DNA of 11,969 nucleotides from Nodosilinea sp. BSH.14 (GTDB taxonomy: Bacteria; Cyanobacteriota; Cyanobacteriia; Phormidesmidales; Phormidesmidaceae). The translations under genes were made by a program, and so were the position numbers. The first letter of the stretch is position 1. Every line of letters begins with the position of its first letter. The stretch covers positions 1-11,969 of the forward strand of contig JALQST010000052.1 of assembly GCA_023264315.1 (NCBI GenBank), read 5' to 3'. Below are positions 1 through 6,126 of the stretch, piece by piece. The notes under the pieces were generated by a model. It was given only the letters and a program-made list of their open reading frames with translations. It searched no databases and was not told the origin of the DNA.

Positions 1-31
1 TTTTCAATAGTAAGAAAAGATACCTCCAACG

Positions 32-105
32 TTAGTGACCTACGGATGCCGATGAATGTGACCGCGATCACAGGGGCTGGACGTTTAGATTACGTTGGTC
101 ACTAA
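32..105. repeat. 9-bp inverted repeat in the left-end spacer
   Basis: TTAGTGACC (32-40) is matched by GGTCACTAA (97-105), a perfect 9-bp inverted repeat with a 56-nt loop. It lies just downstream of the minus-strand lipoprotein gene. No T tract follows either arm, so an intrinsic terminator is not supported. It could be part of a dispersed palindromic element cut by the window edge. I see no gene in bases 1-161. Confidence 0.35.
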
Positions 106-161
106 TGGGTCGCTAATTGATAGCTAGTCCTTGGCCCTAGCGGGTTGTGACCTACCGACCA

Positions 162-482
162 CTAAGAACAAAGGCTTTCCCCATAGGCATTGGTGAGGGC
201 TGAGGCATCAAACTCAAGGGCGCTAAATTCCCCGGCCACGGTCAACGGATCGCCCACCGAAACATGTTGCTGGGTATTATCGCCACAGACATCCCAGGCA
301 TCGACAGTAACGGTACGATCCCCCGTGTTGAGTTCAAACCCATCTTCCCAAACCCGTTCTACCGTGCCGGTAAGGGATCCCCCCGTAGCCTGTCCAATTG
401 GCGGAATACTCTGCACTGGCCCGACGCCAGCACAGCCAGCCAACCCAACCAAAACCAGGCTAGAGATGAATGAAGGTTTCAT
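162..482 (-). CDS. Small lipoprotein with an OB-fold-like domain, function unknown
   Basis: This 106-aa protein starts with a short lipoprotein signal peptide: K2, a hydrophobic stretch at residues 5-15, and a clear lipobox L14-A15-G16-C17. Cys17 should therefore be lipidated and the mature protein of about 90 residues anchored to a membrane. After a Pro/Gly linker (about 19-35), residues 36-105 look like a small all-beta domain (SLTGTVERVWEDGFEL, then DRTVTVDAW) typical of bacterial OB-fold proteins. Cys66 and Cys105 could form a disulfide. The ATG start is supported by GGGAG seven bases upstream. It stands alone, with about 220 bp to the end of prfC, which is read in the same direction. I do not recognise a named family, so the OB-fold assignment rests on pattern and length only. 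The lipoprotein call is firm; the role is unknown. Confidence 0.75.
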   Translation of the reverse strand: MKPSFISSLVLVGLAGCAGVGPVQSIPPIGQATGGSLTGTVERVWEDGFELNTGDRTVTVDAWDVCGDNTQQHVSVGDPLTVAGEFSALEFDASALTNAYGESLCS

Positions 483-592
483 GGTTAGACTCCCAAACTC
501 TTGATGAAGTACTTGAGGGTAAAAACGTTCAACTCCTGTTCCAAATTTTACAGGCTGTACGGTTCCTAGCGCATCGGTTTAGGATTGAAAGG

Positions 593-629
593 AACCCCGT
601 TTTTTCATTGAGAGAAACCCCGTTTTTTC
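593..629. repeat. 14-bp direct repeat in the spacer between prfC and the lipoprotein gene
   Basis: AACCCCGTTTTTTC occurs at 593-606 and again at 616-629, a period of 23 bp. Just beyond it, GCCTAC (635-640) and GTAGGC (661-666) form a 6-bp inverted repeat. Neither makes a convincing intrinsic terminator for prfC, because no T tract follows the stem on the minus strand. It resembles the short A/C-rich repeats scattered in cyanobacterial spacers, but that is by memory only. Confidence 0.4.
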
Positions 630-703
630 GCTACGCCTACGAGATTTGGCCTTTCTAGGTGTAGGCATTACATTATTCCAACCTCTAAATACCAACAAAA
701 ACC

Positions 704-2368
704 CTACAGGCTGGCGGGTTCTTTGCCAGAAAAGACGGGGGCAATGGTGCTGAGCTTCAGTTCTGGGTGATCACCCGCAATTTGCTGACAGTTCCACTCG
801 TTGCGGAACAGCAGCACCGGGCGCTCCCAGCTATCTTTGACCACTACGGTGTTGAACAGCCGCCCTGCTTTTTCTAGGGCTTCCCAGCCGCCTTCTACCC
901 AGCGGGCCACAGAGTAGGGCAGCAGTTCTAGCGTGGTTTCCACGTTGTATTCGTTTTTCATGCGAAACTGCACCACCTCAAACTGAAGCTGGCCCACCGC
1001 TGCGAGGATCGGGTCACGCTTAGACTCATCGGCGGAGAACATGATCTGCACCGCCCCTTCTTCCCGCAGTTCCAACACACCCTTTTGAAACTGCTTGTAT
1101 TTAGAAGGGTTGGGGTTTTTCAGGTAGGCGAAGATTTCCGGCGAAAAGCAGGGAATGCCCTCGTACTCTAGGCGTTGTCCCTGGTAAATCGTGTCGCCAA
1201 TGGCAAACACGCCGGGGTTGTTGAGGCCGATCACATCGCCGGGGAAGGCTTCTTCGAGGGATTCCCGTCCCTGGGCAAACAGCTTTTGGGGGTGAGACAG
1301 GCGCACGGTTTTGCCAGACCGGGCGTGGTTCACCACCATATCCTTCTCAAACTTGCCGGAACAGACCCGCACAAAGGCGACCCGGTCGCGGTGCTTGGGA
1401 TCCATATTGGCCTGGAGCTTGAACACAAAGCCGGAAAATTCCCCGTGGGTGGGGGCAATTTCGCCGATGGTGCTGTCGCGGGGGGAGGGCGGCAGGGCGT
1501 AGTCTAAAAAGGCATCCAAAAAGAGCTGGACGCCAAAGTTGGTCATGGCGCTACCGAAGAACACGGGGGTCATTTGTCCGGCGTGGACGGCATCCAAGTC
1601 TAGCTCTGGCCCCAGTTCTTCGATGACCTCCAGTTCCTCTTTGAATTGATAATAGAGGTCTTGTTCCAGCAGGTCTTCCAGGCGCGGATCGCCCAGGTCA
1701 ATCACTGTATCCTTGGCGGCGCGGCTGCCGTGGGCAGTGCGTTCAAATAGGTGAATTTGGCGGGTGCGACGGTCGAACACGCCCTTGAACCGCTCCCCCA
1801 TACCGATGGGCCAGTTGACAGCGTAGGTCTGCAAATCCAGCCGCTGCTCAATTTCGTCCAGCAGTTCCAGGGGTTCACGGGCAGGCCGATCCATCTTGTT
1901 GAAGAAGGTGAAAATTGGCAGTGATCGCATTCGGCACACCTCAAACAGCTTCAGGGTTTGGGGCTCCAGACCCTTGGCCGCATCCTCCAGCATCACCGCA
2001 TTGTCCGCCGCCAGGGTGCGGTAGGTGTCTTCGCTAAAGTCTTGGTGGCCGGGGGTGTCTAGCAGGTTGATGGTGTAGCCACCGTAGGCAAACTGCAACA
2101 CCGTGGAGGTAATGGAAATCCCCCGCTGCTGCTCCAGTTCCATCCAGTCGGAGGTGGCGCTGCGCTGGGCGCGTTTGGCCTTCACCGCCCCGGCCTCTTG
2201 GATGGCCCCCCCGTACAGCAGCAGCTTTTCCGTCAGCGTCGTTTTCCCGGCGTCCGGGTGGGAAATAATGGCAAAATTGCGCCGTTGCTCCACGGCTTTG
2301 GCAATTTCAGAGGCGGGCAGAGCAGCGGCTTGGGTCATGGACATAGAAAACCTGGTCATCCCAACCAT
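704..2368 (-). CDS. prfC: Peptide chain release factor 3 (RF3)
   Basis: RF3 is a cytoplasmic translational GTPase that removes RF1/RF2 from the ribosome after peptide release. With the start chosen here the protein has 554 residues (E. coli RF3 has 529). Visible landmarks are the G1 P-loop HPDAGKTT (37-44), the switch region QQRGISIT, G3 DTPGH (104-108), G4 NKMD (157-160), and RF3-specific stretches such as QANMDPKHRDRVAF and VGQLQFEVVQFR. The frame is open back to 2446, but the extra residues have no RF3 similarity and that DNA borders a repeat. I chose the ATG ending at 2368 because GGAGG lies 12 bases upstream; ATGs at 2359, 2344 and 2338 are alternatives. Oddities after G3: compared with remembered RF3 sequences, one residue is missing before D-N-A, Glu replaces the usual Ile in xIDAAKG, and Leu replaces Arg in PQTRK. 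The gene appears monocistronic. Identity is certain; the exact start is not. Confidence 0.95.
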   Translation of the reverse strand: MVGMTRFSMSMTQAAALPASEIAKAVEQRRNFAIISHPDAGKTTLTEKLLLYGGAIQEAGAVKAKRAQRSATSDWMELEQQRGISITSTVLQFAYGGYTINLLDTPGHQDFSEDTYRTLAADNAVMLEDAAKGLEPQTLKLFEVCRMRSLPIFTFFNKMDRPAREPLELLDEIEQRLDLQTYAVNWPIGMGERFKGVFDRRTRQIHLFERTAHGSRAAKDTVIDLGDPRLEDLLEQDLYYQFKEELEVIEELGPELDLDAVHAGQMTPVFFGSAMTNFGVQLFLDAFLDYALPPSPRDSTIGEIAPTHGEFSGFVFKLQANMDPKHRDRVAFVRVCSGKFEKDMVVNHARSGKTVRLSHPQKLFAQGRESLEEAFPGDVIGLNNPGVFAIGDTIYQGQRLEYEGIPCFSPEIFAYLKNPNPSKYKQFQKGVLELREEGAVQIMFSADESKRDPILAAVGQLQFEVVQFRMKNEYNVETTLELLPYSVARWVEGGWEALEKAGRLFNTVVVKDSWERPVLLFRNEWNCQQIAGDHPELKLSTIAPVFSGKEPASL

Positions 2369-2438
2369 TGTAAAAGGTGGCCTCCGGTTTTGCGGCGTTC
2401 CCGGCCTCGCCCCAGTAATTCTCATTTTGGCAAATTGG

Positions 2439-2482
2439 CCGTTCACCCTGAGCTGTGAGCCTGTCGAACAGTCGAAGGGCGA
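2439..2482. repeat. REP-like palindromic element, rearranged copy
   Basis: The stretch reads CCGTTCACCCTGAGC, then TGTGAGCCTGTCGAACAG, then TCGAAGGGCGA. The outer parts match a very common bacterial intergenic element (CCGTTCACCCTGAGC joined to CTGTCGAAGGGC, from memory). The middle looks like an extra inserted or duplicated half carrying GAGCCTGTCGAA. It is inverted relative to CTTCGACAGGCTC at the start of the neighbouring 60-bp unit, so the two could pair in RNA. It lies about 70 bp upstream of the chosen prfC start. Confidence 0.55.
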
Positions 2483-2485
2483 AAC

Positions 2486-2620
2486 GGCGGTGAAACGGCT
2501 TCGACAGGCTCAGCCTGAGCGGTATTGTATTCGCCAGCCTAGTCATACTGAGAATTGCTGTCAACAGGCTCAGCCTGAGCGGTATTGTATTCGCCAGCCT
2601 AGTCATACTGAGAATTGCTG
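2486..2620 (+). repeat. Tandem duplication of a 60-bp palindromic unit (dispersed repeat family)
   Basis: Bases 2501-2560 and 2561-2620 are 59/60 identical (only G2503 versus A2563 differs), an exact 60-bp period. The unit holds the near-palindrome GCTCAG-C-CTGAGC and a longer-range inverted repeat GCCAGC...GCTGGC, complete in the second copy, so each unit can fold into two hairpins. The first copy has extra flanking homology (GCGGTGAAACGGCT), shared with a third, inverted copy at 11891-11969. Translations in this area give low-complexity peptides of the RLRQAQPERY type, a familiar sign of dispersed repeats misread as genes. There is no transposase, so any movement would need help in trans. 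Confidence 0.85.
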
Positions 2621-2683
2621 GCCTCGCCCTGGTCCAGAATGCCTTTTTTTGACGGGATGCTTAGGCAAGTTCGGCGCAATGTC

Positions 2684-2721
2684 AAGGGTTCATCATTTCC
2701 CGCAAAACTGGGAAAACCCTT
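2684..2721. other. Two-step inverted repeat upstream of the DUF4278 promoter
   Basis: AAGGGT (2684-2689) pairs with ACCCTT (2716-2721), and inside it TTTCCC (2696-2701) pairs with GGGAAA (2710-2715) around an 8-nt loop. No T tract follows, so it is not a plain terminator. It sits 54 bp upstream of the predicted -35 box and could be an operator or a barrier between prfC and the DUF4278 unit. Function is inferred only. Confidence 0.35.
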
Positions 2722-2774
2722 AATTCATGAGGACTAAAGCCCACATGAAGAACCTTTACAGTCTGGGCCACACC

Positions 2775-2804
2775 TTGACTTTCTCGAAAACCGTAGCTTA
2801 CTAT
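2775..2804 (+). promoter_or_regulatory. Predicted sigma70-type promoter of the DUF4278 gene
   Basis: TTGACT (2775-2780) matches the -35 consensus at 5 of 6 positions. TACTAT (2799-2804) is a 4 of 6 match to -10, with an 18-nt spacer. Transcription would start near 2811, giving a leader of about 130 nt before the ATG at 2945. This is the best-looking promoter in this spacer. Confidence 0.5.
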
Positions 2805-2829
2805 ACAGAAGTGAATTGAAATTCGTTCA

Positions 2830-2928
2830 TCTCCCTCGCGCTTCTCATTCGGATCAGAGGGAGACGGAAGTAGGGGCTGATCCCCCCGAAGGAACGCGCC
2901 CCAAATGTTCGGATCAAATCCCTTGATC
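2830..2928 (+). promoter_or_regulatory. Structured 5' leader of the DUF4278 gene
   Basis: Three perfect inverted repeats lie in series between the predicted promoter and the RBS: TCTCCCTC/GAGGGAGA (2830-2837 and 2857-2864), GGGG/CCCC (2873-2876 and 2882-2885), and GATCAA/TTGATC (2912-2917 and 2923-2928). The last is followed by TTTTGGAGG, where the T run abuts the RBS GGAGG. TTCGGATCA also occurs twice, near 2848 and near 2908, so alternative pairings are possible. The layout resembles a cis-acting mRNA control element, but it matches no riboswitch class I know. Confidence 0.4.
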
Positions 2929-2944
2929 TTTTGGAGGCGACCCC

Positions 2945-3394
2945 ATGAAACTCACCTATCGCGGCGTTAGCTACGACTACACTCCCCCCACCGTTACCCT
3001 GAAAGCGGTGGATGAAGTTGGTAAATTCCGGGGCGTGGATATTCGGTTCCGCACCGTGACGAAGGCTCCGGTGCAGCAGACCAACGTTGACCTGATGTAT
3101 CGCGGTGTGGGCTACAGCACCGGCACCCCGGTGGAAACGGCCCCGGCGGCGGCTGTCGTTGCGGATCCTGTGGCCGCCCCCGCCGCCACGACCCTCAGTG
3201 CGGAAGACAAAGCCCGTCTGATGATGGTGAATCGTCATCGCACCGTGAAGCGTCGTCAGCAGTCTATGCTGGCCCGCTTGGCAACGGAAGCCGGTCTGCC
3301 CGCCGAAGCCGCCCGCTACTGGAACCACATTCAGGGCAAAGTTCACCCCAGCTTCTGGGCCACCTATGGCCGCAGCGGTGCTGCCGCTAGCTAG
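2945..3394 (+). CDS. DUF4278 domain-containing protein
   Basis: A 149-aa protein that begins with the N-terminal signature of the cyanobacterial DUF4278 family, LTYRGVSYDY (residues 3-12), followed by a run ending in GKFRGVDIRFR (26-36). A second YRGV motif, LMYRGVGYS, lies at 50-58, so the domain spans about 1-58 and is bracketed by two similar strands. Residues 59-87 are an Ala/Pro/Val linker. Residues 88-149 are Arg/Lys-rich and probably helical, giving a basic C-terminal half. No signal peptide or membrane segment is visible, so it is probably cytoplasmic. GGAGG eight bases before the ATG fixes the start. A predicted promoter, a hairpin-rich leader and a strong terminator make this a single-gene transcription unit. 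The family function is unknown. A basic tail could suit nucleic-acid or membrane-surface binding, but that is conjecture. Confidence 0.88.
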   Translation: MKLTYRGVSYDYTPPTVTLKAVDEVGKFRGVDIRFRTVTKAPVQQTNVDLMYRGVGYSTGTPVETAPAAAVVADPVAAPAATTLSAEDKARLMMVNRHRTVKRRQQSMLARLATEAGLPAEAARYWNHIQGKVHPSFWATYGRSGAAAS

Positions 3395-3443
3395 ATACGG
3401 CCTTGGCCTGTGATGGCCTGATTCGCTCAATCGGTTTGACTGG

Positions 3444-3474
3444 ACGCCTGGAGAGGCCTTCTCCGGGCGTTTTT
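3444..3474 (+). terminator. Rho-independent terminator of the DUF4278 gene
   Basis: ACGCCTGGAGA and TCTCCGGGCGT form an 11-bp stem with one G-T wobble around the 5-nt loop GGCCT, followed at once by a run of T residues. It begins 50 bp after the stop codon and is the clearest intrinsic terminator in the window. Confidence 0.9.
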
Positions 3475-3823
3475 AACGGCATTTTGGGGACTATCCCCAG
3501 CGGATAAACCGGGCAAGACCACTCAACTCCTAGAGCAGCCGGGGTTAGGGCGCGGCCATGGCCTATGACGCCGCTTTGTTAAGTCGATGGTGCAAATCGA
3601 CAACATCTCGGCAAGTAACGCTTTTGCCAATACGAACTTCGCGTAACGATGCCGCCGCCACCTGGGGATTCACAGTAGGATGAGCCTTAGGGTGAGGGAA
3701 CCGACGTGGCCCTAGGGACTGCGACCCTGGTGTGGATGGGGGCTGGCGGGCCTCCAGGAATTGCCAACCTCAGCCCAACCCTAGCCCCAGGCTCCGTATC
3801 CACATTAGACGGGAGAACCGGAT
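3475..3823. other. Intergenic spacer with small hairpins, no gene recognised
   Basis: This spacer of about 350 nt holds several short perfect inverted repeats: GGGGA-CTA-TCCCC near 3488, the palindrome GGCCATGGCC near 3554, GTCGAT/ATCGAC (3583-3588 and 3596-3601), and GGCAA/TTGCC shortly after. A 41-codon frame from 3558 has no RBS and no family character. No tRNA and no confident promoter was seen. The RBS of the next gene (GGGAGAA) is at its right end. Confidence 0.5.
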
Positions 3824-4411
3824 ATGCTGACTTCCATTCGTCCAGATCATCAGCAACGGGTTGCCATCGCCGGAACGGTGATTAATGCGGCTACCCAGGA
3901 AGGCTTGCCCCAAGTTAGGGTGCGTATCACCCATGCCCCCCTCGCCTGCGTCCAGGACTTTTTGACGATTTTGGAGGAGGTGCTGGTTTCGCATCCCCAT
4001 CTCATGGCGCACTATCAGCGACTGATGGGGGAGCGGCCCGTGACCTCGGCAACGTTGAAACTGGCCCAAGTTCTCTTTGATGCCTGTGAGCGCAACCAAT
4101 GGCTGGCCACTCCTCGCCCCGACCAAGCCCTCACCGGCGGCGACGGCCATTATTGCTTTTTTGATCTGCCCCCCGGAGACTATGGCCTCACGGCGACGCT
4201 GTACATTCCCAACCTCTGCCAGGGGTCTACCCACGGGCGCGTACGGGTGGATCCCTCCGATCAATGGCTGGCCTTCTCAGCGTTGGATCTCACCCTGTCC
4301 CTAGTGTCCTGCGAATCGGCCATCCCCCCCCTCAACCGAGAGAATTGGCTTCCTTGGCCTAGTCTATCCAGCCTGCGACAGGCCCAAGTCGCCCTCAACC
4401 AGCGGGGCTAA
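3824..4411 (+). CDS. Carboxypeptidase-regulatory-like (transthyretin-fold) protein with a helical insert
   Basis: A 195-aa protein. Residues 12-36 (RVAIAGTVINAATQEGLPQVRVRI) match the first strands of CarboxypepD_reg-like domains: G-T-V-x-(10)-L-x-x-V-x-V. Residues 104-130 give the family's later signature, TGGDGHYCFFDLPPGDYGLTA (D107-G-x-Y-x-F-x-x-L-P-P-G-D-Y). Between them lies an insert of about 60 residues (40-102) that looks alpha-helical, so one beta-sandwich appears to be split by a helical module. The tail (150-195) is less structured and Pro/Leu-rich. There is no signal peptide or transmembrane segment, which is unusual because such domains are often exported. GGGAGAA sits just upstream of the ATG. 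It appears to be alone in its unit. Such domains usually serve in protein-protein or carbohydrate binding; the role here is unknown. The fold call is reasonable, the function open. Confidence 0.75.
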   Translation: MLTSIRPDHQQRVAIAGTVINAATQEGLPQVRVRITHAPLACVQDFLTILEEVLVSHPHLMAHYQRLMGERPVTSATLKLAQVLFDACERNQWLATPRPDQALTGGDGHYCFFDLPPGDYGLTATLYIPNLCQGSTHGRVRVDPSDQWLAFSALDLTLSLVSCESAIPPLNRENWLPWPSLSSLRQAQVALNQRG

Positions 4412-4485
4412 GGCTAGGAATAACTTGAGTTCGGGATAAAACAAGGACTGCCATCTTTAAGAAACCTGCTTTCGACTTGCACTCT

Positions 4486-4556
4486 AGCCCTCACCCTAAA
4501 TCCCTCTCCCCAAGGGAGATGGACTTTGAACCTTCTAGCTCCCCTCTCCGCAAAGG
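4486..4556. repeat. Dispersed CCCTCACCC-type intergenic repeat
   Basis: TAGCCCTCACCCTAAATCCC, then TCTCCCCAAGGGAGATGGAC, then a CTAGCTCCCCTCTCC half, correspond to an intergenic repeat found in many copies in several cyanobacteria (recognised from memory). It contains a small CTCCC/GGGAG hairpin. It occupies the middle of the 334-nt spacer 4412-4745. The rest of that spacer shows no gene; its right end carries the RBS GAGGA of the next gene. Confidence 0.6.
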
Positions 4557-4745
4557 CTATCTCCAGCGTAACAAACCGCATTGGTAGACCACCCTTCCCG
4601 GACAGGGGAGGTTAGAATTGAATCGCTCGAAGGCATGATTTGGGCGATCTAAGCTGGGCCAGTGGGGTTTGGTTTGGGGTATCTCCGGTGGCTGGGCCAT
4701 CCTGGATCGCCGTCTATGCTTGGTTTATCCCCGTGAGGACACGCT

Positions 4746-5441
4746 ATGGCTACCCTTACCCCCTCTCCCTATACGCAGGAGCAAATTAAAGTCTGGATGC
4801 GGGGACTGCTGACCCTGGCCTGGGCCGATGGTCATTTTGATGACGAGGAGAAAGTGCTGATTACGGCCATCACCCAGGACGAATTGGCCCCCTGCACCGA
4901 CTTTGATCATTTTGACCCCGTTCCCCCCGATGAACTAGCCGCCGCCCTGGGCCACGATGCCCACGCCGCCGAAAATTTCCTGCGCATGGCGGTAATGGTG
5001 GCCCTGGCCGATGGGGTGTATTCCCTGGAAGAAGACCAACAACTTCAGCGGTTTTGCAACGCCCTCCACCTGGAAGACACTGTCCTAGCGTCGGTACGCT
5101 CCACCCTACATACCCAAGCCGCCGACGCCCCAGGGGCCGACACCCTGCCCCCCGGCCTCAGGCCGCCCGCCGATGACGCTAAGATCCATCCCCTCAAACC
5201 CGCCCGCGAATGGCTGGATCAACTGGAGGTGCATGATCCGCGTCTGGCCCGCTTTGTCTGCAAGCTGATTCCGTCCCAATGCCCCTTTGAGCGGGATGTG
5301 GTGCTGTTTAAGAAAAAACTGGTGCATATCCCGGCCATGTGCAAGCTGAACCCACTCTACGACCAACTGGTGGGCCTGCGGTTTCGGGCCTTGTCCTACC
5401 TGGCCGACGAGTGCGGCGAGGACGTTACCCCGCTGCTCTAG
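4746..5441 (+). CDS. TerB-like domain fused to a Mo-dependent nitrogenase C-terminal domain
   Basis: A 231-aa soluble protein with two parts. Residues 10-125 look like a TerB/tellurite-resistance-type helical domain: two similar acidic signatures, WADGHFDDEE (26-35) and LADGVYSLEE (87-96), sit at the ends of amphipathic helices, as in TerB. After a Pro-rich linker (127-150), residues 150-229 match the Mo-nitro_C family (PF06967) named for the tail of some nitrogenase proteins: REWLDQLEVHDPRLARFVCK, QCPFERD, IPAMCKLNPLYDQLVGLRFR, DECGEDV. Four Cys (172, 179, 199, 223) lie in this domain and could bind a metal or cluster; that is inference. No nif gene is nearby, so a role in nitrogen fixation should not be assumed. 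GAGGA six bases before the ATG supports the start. The gene ends 10 bp before the convergent methyltransferase-like gene. Domain identity is strong; function is unknown. Confidence 0.88.
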   Translation: MATLTPSPYTQEQIKVWMRGLLTLAWADGHFDDEEKVLITAITQDELAPCTDFDHFDPVPPDELAAALGHDAHAAENFLRMAVMVALADGVYSLEEDQQLQRFCNALHLEDTVLASVRSTLHTQAADAPGADTLPPGLRPPADDAKIHPLKPAREWLDQLEVHDPRLARFVCKLIPSQCPFERDVVLFKKKLVHIPAMCKLNPLYDQLVGLRFRALSYLADECGEDVTPLL

Positions 5442-5451
5442 ATCGTCCGTC

Positions 5452-5964
5452 TTAAAACACCCAGGGAATCAACTTTTTCACCCGCTGGCGATAGGCTTCA
5501 TACTCGGGATAGCGATCTTGGAGCCAGATTTCCTCCTGGCTGGCCTTGGCATTCAAGACCCCAAACAGTGCTAGGGATACCGCCAAATGGCTGAGGCTGA
5601 ACTGCCATAGCCCCAGGGCCAACGTAACCAGAATGAGGCCGCTATACAAACTGTGGCGCACCCAGCCATAGACTCCCGTTTGCACCAGTTTGCCATCCTC
5701 TCGGGGGTAGGGCAGGGGGGTGAGATTTTGGCCCAGATCCAGCAAGCCCTTCCCCAGCAAGACCGTAGCGAAGAGGGCCAGAATACCGGCAAAACCCATG
5801 ATGCCGTAGCGCAACGCCGGGGGCATCACCGTCGGACTGACGGGCTGATAGCTGGGCACCGCCACGTAGGCGACCAGCAGCGCCATCTGCGCCAGGACCC
5901 AATATTCGCCCCGCTGCCCCTTCCAACTGTCGGCGGTAAAGCCCCAATGGTTCCAAAAATTCAC
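5452..5964 (-). CDS. Isoprenylcysteine carboxyl methyltransferase-like membrane protein
   Basis: A 170-aa integral membrane protein. Hydrophobic segments lie near residues 23-37, 51-70, 107-120 and 124-138. The C-terminal half has the ICMT/PEMT-family signature: LVQTGVYGWVRHSLYSG (93-109), with R103-H104, and EEIWLQDRYPEYEAYRQRV (144-162), with the Glu pair and a closing LIPWVF. Members use S-adenosylmethionine to methylate small lipids or thiols; bacterial substrates are mostly unknown. The usual RHP is RHS here (Ser105). I chose GTG at 5964 because GAGGAG lies seven bases upstream. The ATG at 6009 would add 15 residues with no family character. It converges with the TerB gene on one side. 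On the other it is divergent from ispF across 162 bp that hold a heptamer repeat, so the two may share a control region. Confidence 0.82.
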   Translation of the reverse strand: MNFWNHWGFTADSWKGQRGEYWVLAQMALLVAYVAVPSYQPVSPTVMPPALRYGIMGFAGILALFATVLLGKGLLDLGQNLTPLPYPREDGKLVQTGVYGWVRHSLYSGLILVTLALGLWQFSLSHLAVSLALFGVLNAKASQEEIWLQDRYPEYEAYRQRVKKLIPWVF

Positions 5965-6043
5965 GGCGGTGCTCCTCGATGGGTACGGCTTGAACGGCGA
6001 TTGTCCCAAAGTATGGCGTTAGATCCGGCCAGGATCAATCCCC

Positions 6044-6076
6044 TCCCGACTCCCGACTCCCGACTCCCGACTCCCC
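6044..6076. repeat. Heptamer microsatellite (TCCCGAC)4 plus a partial unit
   Basis: Four perfect head-to-tail copies of TCCCGAC (6044-6071) are followed by TCCCC. This resembles the short tandemly repeated heptamers (STRR) known from heterocystous cyanobacteria, though the unit differs from the classical CCCCART. It lies in the 162-bp divergent spacer between the methyltransferase-like gene and ispF. Copy number is likely to vary by replication slippage. Confidence 0.85.
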
Positions 6077-6126
6077 GTTCGTGATACAACCAATACGTAC
6101 CCCTCACCCCCTCCATCCGCATCCCC

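Noticed and set aside
2369..2446. N-terminal extension of prfC to the upstream ATG
   Set aside because: The extra 26 residues have no RF3 character, their upstream DNA borders a repeat, and GGAGG favours a later start.
2501..2620. Tandem 60-bp units as a CRISPR array
   Set aside because: The units are directly adjacent with no variable spacers, and there are no cas genes.
2103..2723. 206-codon plus-strand frame over the repeat and the start of prfC
   Set aside because: It is antisense to prfC in its first half and reads the dispersed repeat (RLRQAQPERY-type peptides) in its second half; there is no family character.
2801..3430. 209-codon minus-strand frame opposite the DUF4278 gene
   Set aside because: It is a shadow of the GC-rich coding strand; the plus frame has an RBS, a recognised domain and a terminator.
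3558..3683. 41-codon frame starting in GGCCATGGCC
   Set aside because: No RBS, no recognisable domain and no conserved neighbour; chance is sufficient.
5965..6009. ATG start of the methyltransferase-like gene at 6009
   Set aside because: The GTG at 5964 has GAGGAG at ideal spacing, and the extra residues do not resemble the family.
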